Source: Helicoverpa zea (lineage: Eukaryota; Arthropoda; Insecta; Lepidoptera; Noctuidae). Taken from it: a DNA stretch of 64,000 bases. The position numbers were made by a program, and so were the translations under genes. Positions 53,701 to 64,000 of the stretch are shown piece after piece. Positions within the stretch are counted from its first letter, which is position 1, and the number at the start of each line of letters is the position of its first letter. The notes below the pieces were generated by a model. The model was not told the DNA's origin. It did not search any database and saw only the letters and a program-made list of their open reading frames with translations. Location of the stretch: NCBI RefSeq assembly GCF_022581195.2, contig NC_061464.1, positions 12,501,254 to 12,565,253 on the forward strand, in the 5' to 3' direction.

Positions 53701-55906
53701 CGCTACTTTCTTAGGATATTTTGCGTTATGACATCTCTGCTAGTCATTTTGTTCTCCATGGTCCGGTACGTATGTAAAGGCCTGTATACACGGTGTATAT
53801 ATGAAGATGTCTTCTCGTTTGCCATAATATTTGAAATATATTGTCATGTAAAATGGCAGGCCAAATATCTCACCAAGAAAATGACAAAATAAATATCAAA
53901 AGTCGGTATTTAAATGTCGTTTGTTATTTTACTTTATTAGCAGAACAGAACAAATAGGTTATTTGAGCAATATTCTAATTCAATATTCTAGTACAATATT
54001 CTATCTAAAGGTATTACACCTTAGAGATGATATCATTGTTCTCACTTAACTGTTTTCTATTTCTTCCCCTATACCTATATATTTGTCATATAAAATCACG
54101 TTATCTTTTTTCCTAAATAATATCGCTACTATACACAAATATATATAATAAAGCGCCTTGTGCAGGGTATTGCTGACATATTGCTCGGTACTAAATTACA
54201 GGACGGCTCGGGCTAATTGCTGCCTATTTTTCACTTCTTGATTAATTGCCGCTAAATTATTAAATTATACATCGTCAATTATGTCATCTTAAAAGCGTGA
54301 ATACTAAGAGGAGCTTCTTCCTGTACCCTGATATAATATAACCTGGGGATTGTACAGCATCGCTAAAATATTTTTTCTAAATGGGTTCAGTAGTTTCGAA
54401 GTCTTAGGCAAACACATGAATTTTTTTTTTTCCTCTTTCTAATATTGTTTTAGATTTCTAAGACACTTCAGTAGGACCGAATAAGGCAAAAGCATGCGCG
54501 GTGGGTTTTAGTCAGTAAGAGTTTGAAAAAATAAATTTTGGTTCAAAACCCGCACTCTCTTATACAAGATTGTACAATAATCCATGTATTCGGGTGTAAG
54601 CGATAAAACACAAACGTTGAACCACTCTAAAATATTGTAGAACAGTAACAAATTCATGAGAACAATATGTTTTGTAATCACTAGAATGGAAACTTCCAGT
54701 CGAATGCACTGGCTTGAACATTCTCTATTATTTGTTTTTTGCTAACATGTGGTGTAACATACTAGCTATGTATACGATTCTGTCTGGTAATTCTAAATAA
54801 AATTTTTACAGACTGAATTTAAGTACAGAAGGGAAAGAAAACCAAATTATTTAAATAAAATTCAGGTGTAGAGATTTCTGAAAGTTCATATTAGTTTATA
54901 GAGTTTCAGTCTGTGGAAAAGGGGTTGGTTTTCGAGAAACAACTTTGCCTCACGCGTGGCATGGGCAATCAAAATCAAATCATTTTACAAACACCTATTA
55001 ACGTCAAGAATTTAAATAAGTTTGATTCTAATCGTTATTGTTCATAGAGTTACATATTCATAGTGGCAGAATTATGCGACAAGTATGTTATAATATAATA
55101 ATGTCGGGACTCCTTTCCACACACGGTCAGTTAGCCCCATGGTAAGTTATTAATTAACTTGTGTTATGGGTGCTAACACAACTGATAAACTACACATAGC
55201 TACATATATACATATTTATAAATACATATTGTAACACCCAGACCACTGCCAACAAGCATGCTCATCACACAAATGTCGACCGAACCGAGAATCGAACCCG
55301 GGACCTCAGGTTCGGCAGTCCGGCATGGTGACCATTGCGCCATCGAGGTCGTTATCTATCTATGATGTAGTGTTACATAGAGAGACAGAAAATATTATTG
55401 TTATGCAATGTAAATAATTCGTTCCAGTGCACTGGGGATTACTGCACAGCGACGGTAAGTGCATACGGTTGCATTTTGCATACCAATGTCATTTGATACG
55501 AATATGTCAAAACAGCCGGCTGTGTTTGTTTAAAGACCCATAAGATAACCAGAAATAGCATAGATTTTGAAGTTTTTTTATTGATTTGGTTGAATGAGGT
55601 TTTCAGATCGAAACAATAGTTCAATAACAGACAAATAAACAAAGAAAGTTTACAAAATAATGAATACTGATTTATTTTCAACAGTGCGTCGGACTTTCTT
55701 GCAAGGCTTTTGTAAGTACATTCTCTTATTTTGGGGTATTCTTTTTATCTCTTTTTACCACTCTATGACTCTACTGAAAAGACACGTTTGGTATCGTGTA
55801 CGACATATAATCATCGAGCTTAGAATTATACATATAATGGAGATATTTTTTATTTCAGTGTGAAGGCACCGGGTGTGCTTTTGAAACAAAATTATGGCTA
55901 AAATAA
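44699..55906 (+). CDS. secreted cysteine-repeat protein encoded by tandem 27-nt micro-exons (10 coding exons)
   Basis: Exon 1 encodes a signal peptide; the protein is probably secreted or extracellular. Then come eight exons of exactly 27 nt, all phase 0 with canonical AG|...|GT sites: 47298, 47578, 47710, 48022, 51950, 52920, 55428 and 55685 (starts). The terminal exon is 55859-55906. Most units read C-x-G-x-x-C-x-x-x, for example CSGDRCYSG, CIGQNCSST, CTGLQCTAG and CTGDYCTAT. The predicted protein has 112 residues from the ATG at 44699 or 104 from the in-frame ATG at 44723; an in-frame stop precedes at 44687. The mature part has about 17 cysteines. I recognise no named family. Short Cys/Thr repeats recall disulfide-braced beta-solenoids such as beetle antifreeze proteins, but spacing and unit length differ, so this is only a structural analogy. 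Exon calls rest on length, phase, splice signals and the repeating motif; no transcript was available. Confidence 0.82.
47298..47324 (+). CDS. micro-exon 2 (27 nt, KTSCVCDAR)
   Basis: Acceptor TTCTTTTTTCAG, donor CGA|GTACGT, phase 0. It differs from the repeat units in having CxC rather than C-x4-C. It probably forms the N-terminus of the mature protein. Supported by exact length, phase and strong splice sites, but not by the repeat motif. Confidence 0.65.
47401..47545 (+). repeat. degenerate dispersed repeat in a micro-exon gene intron
   Basis: A CTAGCTGATCCCGCGAACTTCG ... TCAATCGGCCCCGCCGTTCTCGAG ... TTATTTGTATAGAT block, the 3' form of a common lepidopteran dispersed repeat, between exons 2 and 3. 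Confidence 0.55.
47578..47604 (+). CDS. micro-exon 3 (27 nt, CSGDRCYSG)
   Basis: Acceptor GTCATTTTCAG, donor GGA|GTATGT, phase 0. First canonical C-x-G-x-x-C unit. Confidence 0.82.
47710..47736 (+). CDS. micro-exon 4 (27 nt, FTGSKCMST)
   Basis: Acceptor TTATTTCAG, donor ACA|GTAAGT, phase 0. The first position is Phe (TTC) where other units have Cys (TGC/TGT), a single-base difference that leaves one cysteine unpaired in the unit. Confidence 0.8.
48022..48048 (+). CDS. micro-exon 5 (27 nt, CVSSLCASG)
   Basis: Acceptor TTGTTTCCAG, donor GGT|GTAAGT, phase 0. Ser replaces the usual Gly at position 3. Confidence 0.82.
48049..51949 (+). other. longest intron of the micro-exon gene (3.9 kb)
   Basis: No further 27-nt exon with the C-x4-C pattern was found on reading through it. 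It contains degenerate dispersed-repeat fragments at about 49735-50040 and 50820-50940. Small open frames here (for example 50209-50427 and 51305-51502, minus) have no support. Confidence 0.6.
51950..51976 (+). CDS. micro-exon 6 (27 nt, CIGQNCSST)
   Basis: Acceptor ATTTTTACAG, donor ACG|GTGAGT, phase 0. Preceded by the longest intron (3.9 kb). NCS is a potential N-glycosylation sequon. Confidence 0.84.
52920..52946 (+). CDS. micro-exon 7 (27 nt, CTGLQCTAG)
   Basis: Acceptor TTAATTCACAG, donor GGG|GTAAGT, phase 0. Confidence 0.84.
53455..53765 (+). repeat. dispersed repeat, copy 2
   Basis: Shares blocks in the same order with 42470-42890 (ACCACGGAGGAAAGAAAG, GGTAGGTCAGGAGCC, GCGAGGTGTTC, GGGTTCCATAGA, GCGTTATGACATCTC, GTCATTTTGTTCTCCATG). 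It lacks the nested block of copy 1. Confidence 0.55.
55090..55360 (-). repeat. tRNA-derived SINE
   Basis: On the minus strand the head reads CGATGGCGCAATGGTCACCA (A-box-like) then GGTCCCGGGTTCGATTCTCG (B box), spaced as in a tRNA. A tRNA-unrelated body follows (TGATGAGCATGCTTGTTGG, CAGTGGTCTGGGTGTTACAA). A tRNA-like head on a repeat body indicates a SINE rather than a functional tRNA gene. Confidence 0.7.
55428..55454 (+). CDS. micro-exon 8 (27 nt, CTGDYCTAT)
   Basis: Acceptor TTCGTTCCAG, donor ACG|GTAAGT, phase 0. Confidence 0.84.
55685..55711 (+). CDS. micro-exon 9 (27 nt, CVGLSCKAF)
   Basis: Acceptor TTTTCAACAG, donor TTT|GTAAGT, phase 0. A longer open frame running through it into the intron is fortuitous. 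Confidence 0.83.
55859..55906 (+). CDS. micro-exon gene, terminal exon (CEGTGCAFE + TKLWLK, stop)
   Basis: Acceptor TTTTATTTCAG, phase 0. One more repeat unit followed by six residues and TAA at 55904-55906. Confidence 0.82.
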   Translation, partial: CEGTGCAFETKLWLK

Positions 55907-55907
55907 A
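55902..55907 (+). terminator. poly(A) signal overlapping the stop codon
   Basis: AATAAA occupies 55902-55907 and contains the TAA stop at 55904-55906. If used, the 3' UTR would be only about 10-30 nt. A more distal signal cannot be excluded. Confidence 0.5.
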
Positions 55908-58900
55908 TTAATTATAGGATATTTGTTTTATTTACCTTTTCCACTTACATTTCTCAGAAACCATGAAAACAGGTCTATAAACAAAATGAACTCTACAGAC
56001 TAAAAAAAAGAGCACGACAAATTGAGAAACTCCTTTTCGAAAAGTCGGTTAAAAAAATACAAAACTGGCTACCTATAGTCCAAACAAACAAGATCAATAA
56101 ACTATCATTTATATAACTATCTCATATCTTTCACTTATGAAACTTCAAAGATCTCTTAACATGCCAATCATTTGCCGGCTGAATGACCCCAGATAACGGC
56201 AGGGGAGCTGGGGGGAAGGGGAGCGGGGTACGGGGGTGATGAGGGCTCGTAATTACACTACCCTTATGTCAATGACAAGTTGTGACTTGTATTCGATATT
56301 AGGGCTCTAGGGATGTCATCGTCTATCTATAAATATGTTTGTAAATTGAAATGTTGTATGTTGGTGGGATAAACATATAAACGACATACATCATTTGGAC
56401 CACCCTAGCTAAATCAAAAACCCATGTTGATAGATGTTTAAGGCCCAAGTTCACTGACAACATAGACGTCAGTTTTCTTAATACAACAGAATTTTCACAT
56501 TCAGATTTCATAGTACTCAGAGAAGAACTAACGATTATACAGTCGGTGAACTTGGGACTATTTATATGGGAAAAAAATACTTTAGTTATATGGGAAAAGA
56601 ACCTGCGACCTACGGCGTGGAAGGCAGTTTCACCAACTTACTACACCATCGGTCGTAAGTTTTCGTAGAGCGACTACGCAATTGAGCCCTAACATCCCTT
56701 TTGCATTAAAAAGTAGGGCGTGATTCGTAACATACTTTTGTTGAATAAATAAAATATAAGCTATCCTGTCGGATTTCCCTTCGATCCGCGATAAAAAGCA
56801 AGTAAGCATGTTATAAATATTCGCTGGATCCCTTGCTACGCGTGTTTCTTTATATTATTGTGTTTATTATATTCGTTTTCTTGGAAAATGTGTGGCTTTG
56901 TAAATCCTTGACAATATTATAAATGCGCTAAATATTTACTGTGTGTAGGTTTTTCGTTTGTATGTTTGGATGTCATTTAAACATCTTTGACAACCTCTTG
57001 ATCTTTGACGTAGGGTTGCTGGGTTCATCCAGATAAGCTCGGCAATCATGGTAAACACTTCTCCACTGCATTGTGCTAGACGGATGATGACTGCGCCTAT
57101 CTTTTTATTTGATTTTCGAACTAAGAACGGCTTAACCGATCTGGTCAGTAAGCTCCTCCTCATTTATATTTTTCTATTTTTAAACCTAATAAAATAAACT
57201 AGCAATATTAAAAACCTTCACAAGTACAGCTCAAACATCACTTTAATATTAACTTAGTAAGATAACATAATAATCTCGTGTAGATTAACCATGATTCAGC
57301 TGAACGCTGGCCGTCAGTGAAAAATATCGCTCGTAAAGAAAATAAATCTAAGTTTAGCTATAAGGTGAAACGTGATAAACTGCAGTTGGTATCGTGCCGC
57401 TAGCATCAAAACTGCTGACTAGATAAGTTTGCTTTATATGTATGTCTACTTTGATGGTAAACCATAATTTTCGCTCAGCCTCAAGATCAGAATTGGAATG
57501 TGTTAGTAAAGCTAATATTTTTATTTAGCTTAGCTACAATTTTTATCATAACGCTTTACATATTATTATCAAAGTTTGTGGATTTCGAAAACTTCGTGTA
57601 AGCAAGGTCATCCTACAACAATTGCAGCTTCAAAGGGCTGCACACTCGAAACTACTTTATATGCCTCTGGCTTTATACAATAATCTGTTAATTTCATTGC
57701 CCAAGGTTTTTATAGCGATTCCTTATTCACTCACCTCATATTCGGAAAAGGTGGGTTATGAAAAGAGATAGGAAAAAATGTTTATTCCAGATACCTACGG
57801 CAAATAGACAACCTGTAAATAAAACATAAAATATGACCAAAGTATAGAAATAAATCTTTAACATACAGCTTGCATACCTATTTCTAGGAGCTCCTGTCTT
57901 ATGAAGCGCTTAACTGTAAGTCTGAAACTACATCGTTATGTATGGAAAGCCACAGTCTACGGGAAACATTATTATTTGACGTCACATAGAGGAAGTAACA
58001 GTAAGTATATGTTTTTATTTTGAAAAAGGTAATACTAATATTAGGTATATGAAATTAGTTTTCATTCTGAAACTGAATGTAGTAGGGTTCCGCGGAAAAC
58101 AAAGATTAGTTTCTATCAAGCTAGTTGGTACTTTTATTTCGAGCACTACATTTTTAAATAATCTCTATCTAGGTTGAAGTTAGCCTAGAGAAATTAATTT
58201 ATTTCCCGAGAAATATTCCTTTAAGATTTCATCCACATTACACTAAACGAACCCAATTTATATGTATTTACGTAGAAATCAGTTACCCGTGAAAGTAAAC
58301 TTGTGTACGAACACGTAATTGATATGCGATGAATCCAGGGTCCCAGTAATGAGTTTACAGAATCCTAAAATATAATATATTTGCAGCTGGCGTAATTTAT
58401 TACAGCCAGAGAGAATATTTACCGAAGTAAAACAACACGGGATAACTTAACATTCTCAAAGAGAAGATAGATTTCCATGTTTGTCTCACGTTTGTAAGTA
58501 TTTGTGAATTATAATATTCTGAGTAATAGCTTTGCATATTAAACACAATCTGTTTCCTATGATTCCACACGCGTTCTATGGAAACTACTCCCCGTAGGTA
58601 CTCGGAAAAAATCCTCGATAAATAAATAATCTATCTAACGCTAAAAGATGTTTTCAATACGGACCAGAAATTTCTGAGATTAGCGCCTTCAAGCAAACAA
58701 AAAAATTCTTAAGCTGCATGATTTCAGAGGTTGGAATTTTAGGAAATAGTACCTACCTAACTGTTGTTATTTGTTTATTTTAACAGAGAAAAAAAGTTGA
58801 CAAATGACTGTTTCCTCTGAGGGGTTGAAAAAAAGGTTGTATACCTTAAGACAACCCTTATTTTCACCGGGTCAGATAAGCCCCCTGTAACAGAGGTTAA

Positions 58901-59110
58901 GGCTACCCGTCTTCTATTTTTATCGCATTTCAAATCTTAATTCCGACAAGCGTCTGAGAAATGCAAAAGAAATCCAATAACAGCCTTGGAAAGCAACATA
59001 ATTTATCGAATTATTATTGAACCTTTTCAACAAGGAATATCCTTTCTCAAAATAACGACAAACAATAAACTAATTTTGGATTGGCACAAGGAAGAATATG
59101 TTTGAATATC
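55908..59110. other. intergenic DNA
   Basis: No gene supported. A G-rich patch lies at 56205-56240 (GGGGAGCTGGGGGGAAGGGG). A minus-strand open frame at 56936-57163 overlaps a somewhat more ordered stretch that may be an old LINE fragment, but I could not identify it. Confidence 0.5.
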
Positions 59111-59114
59111 TTTG

Positions 59115-59255
59115 GTAGGTAGTCGTTACCGGGGTAACTGGATTGAGGGGGTCAGATAGGCAGAGGCTCCTTGTAAAACGCTGGTACTCAGCTGCATCCA
59201 GTTAGTCCAGAAGCCGACCCCGACATAGTTGCGAAAAGGCTACGCAGATGATGGC
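59115..59255 (-). repeat. common lepidopteran interspersed repeat (diverged)
   Basis: The reverse complement matches the repeat at 14560-14842 (GTCGGCTTCTGGACTAACTG, AGCTGAGTACCAGCGTTTTA, CTATCTGACCCCCTCAATCC). Confidence 0.55.
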
Positions 59256-62200
59256 ACAAAGTCGAATCTATAGACGAAACATAATTTATGTAGAACGATT
59301 CTCAGACTATAGTAAACTATATTTAAGTACGTGTAATGCGAACTAGGTAACTACGATGAACGGAGGCCGCGAGATTATCTAGCCTTTGTTAAAGCATTCC
59401 CTTTGAGGTCACGCCAACGTAAACTAATAAGAATACAGAACTAGTACTTTATTAAGCTATTGCAATTACTATGATGAGAAAATACTTCTATTTTTAAACT
59501 TGCAATTAATTAAAGGTACATTTGTATTAATATTTGTGTATTATAGAAAGTTTTGGAAAACTTTGAAAATAAAACGGGGAGGTAAAAGCGTCAAGGATGA
59601 GAGAAGGCTTTATTGTTATGACAAAGTTTGTTTTAAGATATTCTTGATTAAGTGCGCTCTTTGTGACTGTTTATATCTTAGTTTGTTTTTGCAAATGTAA
59701 ACTGCTTGACGGTTAAAAAAATCCATCATGATGAGTTTAGATTTATTCCAATAAAATACTCAAAACGCTTATACGTTTCCACTGAATTCTTGATTTACTT
59801 TTACATGGTAAAAGGTAATGTTAGTTTATAATGAGTAGTCACAGACTAAAAAACCGATTCAAAATATTCTTTCACTGGCACAAACCTCCTTCAACCCGGA
59901 ACGTACACAATATATTCTAGCTACACAATGCGAGTAACGCCACAGTCGGAACCTAGTTTCGTACAAGTTATTAATAAGGCGAGGACACATCGCCTTAGTT
60001 TGGGTGCCTAATTAAAACTTGTGCGCAATCGCAGCCCGAGTTAGGAAATGTGACTTATTTACATTAGTATATATTATTTATTATAAATGTGAAAGTTTTA
60101 CTGTTTGCTGTTGAACTATTAAGCTGCGGTTTCTAACTGTAGCATGGATATGGTATAGTAAGAAGTACAGACGCTTGTGCACTAAGTATTATACAATTAT
60201 ATCCTGCGCAGCTAATTGATCTCCTTAAGAGAGAACAGAAGCCGCGTCGGAGTGTCAGCCTAGTTTCTCGATATGATCACCAGCAGTAAGTGCGATTGAG
60301 ACTGTAGAAGTAATTTGTTCCATTTTTCTGTGGTTATTAATATAGCAATTACATAATCTTTCAACGTAAACGTAAGACTGAATATCTACCTAGTAACGAC
60401 GTTTGACATTTTGAATGAACACACAACCTCCTGTAAACCAAACAGGCAAAGCTAACACTATCTACTTAACATAATATTTACAACATCAAGCCTCAAGGAT
60501 TAGGCTCTCGACGAAAACAACCTAACTCCTCTGTGGTCTAGTCTTACCTTTACTTAAGTAAGTACTTAGCACCTTTACCACACAGCTTAAACAGGGAATG
60601 AAAAACATCTTTTTTGGGTGTTTGAAAAAAACAAGGGTGCATAAATGTGTAGGGGTGTGTGATATATTTGTATTATCAATAAAGTGAAAGTGAGTATGTT
60701 TGTTTGTAACGCTTTTACGCTTAAACGGCTGACGCCATTGAGATCAAATCTGGTACAAAGATAGATGGTACCGCCCGCTGACAGAGATAAGCTACTTTTT
60801 ACGCAAAGTTAACGTCTCATGCAAAATTAAATAATACTAACAGTTTGTTAACTAAAAGCTCATGTTAAACAAAAAGTGGTCAGTATCTGATGAAAAGGCT
60901 ATCGAATACAAAGTAAATAAAAATGCCGACACTTGATAACATACGAGAATCGATGCCGCTACACGTGAAACTCACTCCAAGTATTATTTTTTTAAAACAA
61001 AATATTTTTCATGACTGTGATGTTTTTTGTAGTGGCACTCAGTCAATTAAGAATTTATTGGATAAAAACATCAATTAGGTAGATAGTTTGTGGTGCTTTT
61101 ACAATCTTTACAGTACGAGAAATAAAGTGATTTTTAAATATTCATTGCCATCTGAAAAATAATCGCGTTTGGCATCGTATAAAAAAAATATTTATTTAGT
61201 GACCGCAATTATAGTCACGTGAAAAAATACTGTTCCCACACACACATTTACATTTCAAAATGGTGTAAACTTATGCGAAATAGCAGTATTATTAGAAACT
61301 GTCCTAGATAAATAGTGGAGATAGAGTAACGACATTATTTTAAGTCGGTCTTTGTTTATTTAAACAGGATGTGCTAACACTAATCTTACTTAAACTATAT
61401 CAAAAAGCGTAACAGGCTTCCGAGCTCCTTGATAATATACTAGCATTTAAAAATAAAATTAACCAAAAGCTGAAAGATATAATTATGAGCCCGAGTTCTT
61501 AACATAGGATAGAAGCCTTATTACTAAAAGCCTTTTCCATAGCACCACTTAATCTAAAAAAAACATTGTTAGACTAGACTACATTATATGATAATAAGAG
61601 ATACTTCATAGTCTTGAACTACTTACTTATTATATTTTTTTAGTTTTAGTAGAGCAGTGTTTCCTAATTAGGGGTAAACCCCCAAGGGTTCCCGAGATTG
61701 TACCGAGAGGCACGCGGAGCAATCTCATAACTATAATATACAAAAAAAATAAAAGAACCCGTCTACAAGATAAATCTCAACTGAATAGATAGCTACAAGT
61801 TGAACAATCATAGTTGGGGATCGTGCTATGAAACATTTGGTCCTAGTAGGACAGAATGATTTAATTTTTAAATACCTTACATTTCTGCAAAAAGGCCATG
61901 CAAGGATGAGGTCTTTTTTTAAAGTGGGACGTAGAAAAAAAGAATTGAGAACCAATTGGAACAGAGTGTTAAGTAAGTAAAAGTTATAGCTTACTATAAG
62001 TTACGAAGGTAAGCTGTTTAAGGCATCCACTTCAAATACATAACATGGGACTTTTCATGGATAAGTTATTTTTCCGATGCCTCAAAACATTATGAGAAAA
62101 CTAGGACTGGCAAGTCTGAAATCGCCAAACCATCTTAAGCAAAACAAAATCAATGTCCGTGTGTTCATTAAAAGGCCAATAATGATGAAGGTCGAAAACT

Positions 62201-63458
62201 ACCTAGAAGTTACTAAAAAAGAGGCTCTAAGTCTAGTAAAAGTGATAATGTGATTAAAGCGATATCTCGTGGCGTCAGGTATTTACCGCGTCGGCGTGTA
62301 ATCGAATGACTATCAATTTGGACGCCCCAGTTGCCGCGTCGGGTAAGCAAAGCGTAACCATGAATTTAGTTTAGTCTATAGCTTCTATAGATATAGTCTA
62401 GGTTTCTGTATAACGTCTGACAGGCTTTGAGAGAAAATTCTATGTAGATTTTATTATAAAACTACGCCTAAAAGGTGGTATTATTAATGGATGTTAAAAA
62501 CAGAAGTGAAAAATCACGGTGTTCCAAAACTCAGCCATATTTAGGCAATTGTCTATTATTAGATCTAAAGCAAAGTTGAGAATGACCTTTACTTATTTTT
62601 TTCATAATAAAATGGAAGCAGCTATAACTTATGAAAGTAACGGCCAGCATAACAATCAAGTTTACTCCCAAGTCCGTGTTGTAATTTCGGTATCCAGATT
62701 TCATTCATATTTAAATCATAGTCTATAAGGGTAACGATAGTAACCACCGTTTTAAGAATCTTTCCGGAGCCACTGTACTACTGTATTCTAAAGAGACTGC
62801 TAATCGTAAAATGTTAACCCAATCCTATGATATATTTTACATACCCAATATGCTTACGATATTTTTAAATGTACTTACTTCGTCGTCCTCAACTGGTTTA
62901 GGCTACATAGGAGTACAAGAGAGGGATGCTTTTGAATAATTACGTATAGTATAATCCTTACAAATAGTTTAGAACCTGAGAAAGAATATGAGCTACATTA
63001 TATCTAGATGCGGGAAAAAGTTCAGAATTTTAATACATAAAATAAGAAGAAATAACCATATCAACATCTACACACATCTTTAACACTTAAATGAGACACA
63101 GTTTTCATAAAGCGACAGTAACTACACAGCTAGTTAGAAAACTTTACTAGTGCCAGTGACTACATAGTGCCTTCATAGTGCCTAGTGCCACCGTGTTGAC
63201 TCGGCCACCGAGTTTGTGCCACAAGTTGTCAACTTGTCTGTCCGGTCGTCAAGTGTCAACAGATACATAAGTAGGTGTAGGTATTTGTTCGAATGGACTG
63301 AGCAATTGATTGGTTTACAAGATTATAAGGTTTTATTCAAGCTAGCAGTGATCATTATTCTTATATTTAGACTGTTACTTTATCACCTTGTTAAATTAAC
63401 TTTAGGTCTGTATATGTTTAAAAAAAATTTACTGACAGGGAAAAAACAGTCGAATTTA
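59256..63458. other. intergenic DNA
   Basis: No gene supported. A degenerate dispersed repeat lies at about 60690-60800 (TTTGTTTGTAACGCTTTTACGC, TAAGCTACTTTTTACGC). A repeat-like stretch at about 61650-61970 (CAGTGTTTCCTAATTAGGGG ... AATTGAGAACCAATTGG) resembles a dispersed element and explains a 74-codon minus-strand open frame there. Confidence 0.5.
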
Positions 63459-63472
63459 GGACCTTTTCCCTT

Positions 63473-63668
63473 CCCAGCGGGGCCCAATAGCGCCAAGGCC
63501 TGCCGGGGCTGCGGGTTGTTCGAAAGAGATACCGCGGCCCTAGCACATAAAAAGGCCTACGACGGAACACGACGGTTTTTAGTCAGTAAGAGTCTGACAC
63601 TCCCTCACCGCTGCTAACCCACAGCGGGAGGGGTCATTTGATGATTTTTGACGTCGTTAAAAAAAAAA
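63473..63668 (+). mobile_element. R1-like LINE 3' tail, 5'-truncated
   Basis: About 196 bp ending in poly(A), flanked by a 14-bp duplication with one mismatch (GGACCTTTTCCCTT at 63459-63472, GGACCATTTCCCTT at 63669-63682). Shares the 3' UTR with 11355-11929 and 43140-43291. The C-terminal part of an open frame crossing it comes from the LINE. Confidence 0.87.
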
Positions 63669-63682
63669 GGACCATTTCCCTT

Positions 63683-64000
63683 AGTTACCCTGCATTTTTT
63701 TTCAAATACTTATTCCATTCATGCTTTGATCGCACTGTAGGTACTTTTTATAAGATGAAAAAAAATTTAACCGACGTTTCTACAAATAATAAAATAACTA
63801 TAAAAAAATAACTTTGATTCCGACTTCTTGATTAACTAAACAAGATGTCAATATACAGTTACATAACTATCTCTCCCGGCAGTGAACTGCAATTACGTGA
63901 TTGGATAGATCGAATCTGATCTGGATTTCAACGTCAATAGTGTTTCAATTTCTAACTGAGATATTAACACAAGTTTTACAAGGTGTAAACCACCTTTCAC
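63683..64000. other. intergenic DNA, nothing recognised
   Basis: AT-rich sequence to the window end without supported features. Confidence 0.5.

Larger units (their letters stand above)
52947..55427 (+). other. micro-exon gene intron between exons 7 and 8 (2.5 kb)
   Basis: Contains the second copy of a dispersed repeat (53455-53765), a CTTCTTCCTGTACCCTGATA fragment at about 54300-54360 and a minus-strand SINE (about 55090-55360). No additional micro-exon seen. Confidence 0.6.

Noticed and set aside
55250..55360. Functional tRNA gene
   Set aside because: A and B boxes are present but the segment is joined to a SINE body, and no clean cloverleaf with an acceptor stem was evident.
55660..55863. 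67-codon open frame
   Set aside because: It includes micro-exon 9 in frame but continues through its intron. The splice sites and repeat motif give a better explanation.
63216..63617. 133-codon open frame
   Set aside because: Its last third is the R1-like LINE tail in a random frame, and its first part has no recognisable features.

Overview
The window is AT-rich animal DNA with spliced genes and dense transposon debris. The interspersed-repeat types (tRNA-related SINEs with a GGTTCGATTC-type B box, R1-, Jockey- and R4/R2-type LINEs, TA-target TIR elements) and the receptor sequence suggest a moth or butterfly, most likely a noctuid-like lepidopteran. That assignment is inference from sequence style, not from a search.

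Two host genes can be supported, both on the + strand. (1) Positions 2181-24979 hold the last four coding exons of a peptide GPCR of the neuromedin-U/pyrokinin/CAPA receptor family (ECL2-TM5, ICL3, TM6-TM7, C-terminal tail). Its 5' exons lie left of the window. All phases match across the joins. Its introns carry three essentially identical 968-bp TIR elements, two inverted copies of a second TIR family, an R1-like LINE tail and, in the third intron, a nearly complete but broken R4/R2-type LINE.

(2) Positions 44699-55906 hold what I consider the most interesting object here: a gene for a small secreted cysteine-repeat protein. A signal-peptide exon is followed by eight separate micro-exons of exactly 27 nt, all phase 0, and a short terminal exon. 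Seven of the eight micro-exons, plus the start of the terminal exon, encode nine-residue units of the form C-x-G-x-x-C-x-x-x. The predicted protein has 104-112 residues spread over 11.2 kb. The exons are far below usual gene-finder thresholds, so the gene is easily missed.

Between the genes, 27017-39657 is a 12.6-kb minus-strand LTR-element structure: TG...CA LTRs, a 4-bp TATG target duplication, and a 3.46-kb interior without gag-pol. Both LTRs are interrupted at the same nucleotide position by a Jockey-type LINE, full length (6.15 kb, ORF1 plus broken ORF2) in the 5' LTR and 5'-truncated in the 3' LTR. The truncated copy carries a further 782-bp TIR insertion with an 8-bp duplication. The LINE insertion point coincides with the predicted transcription start of the LTR.

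The rest is intronic or intergenic DNA with degenerate repeats: a Harbinger-type MITE (44129-44458), two further R1-like LINE tails (43140-43291, 63473-63668) and a tRNA-derived SINE (about 55090-55360). No rRNA, true tRNA or CRISPR locus was seen. Exon calls rest on reading frame, splice-site and family logic only; no transcript data or database search was available.
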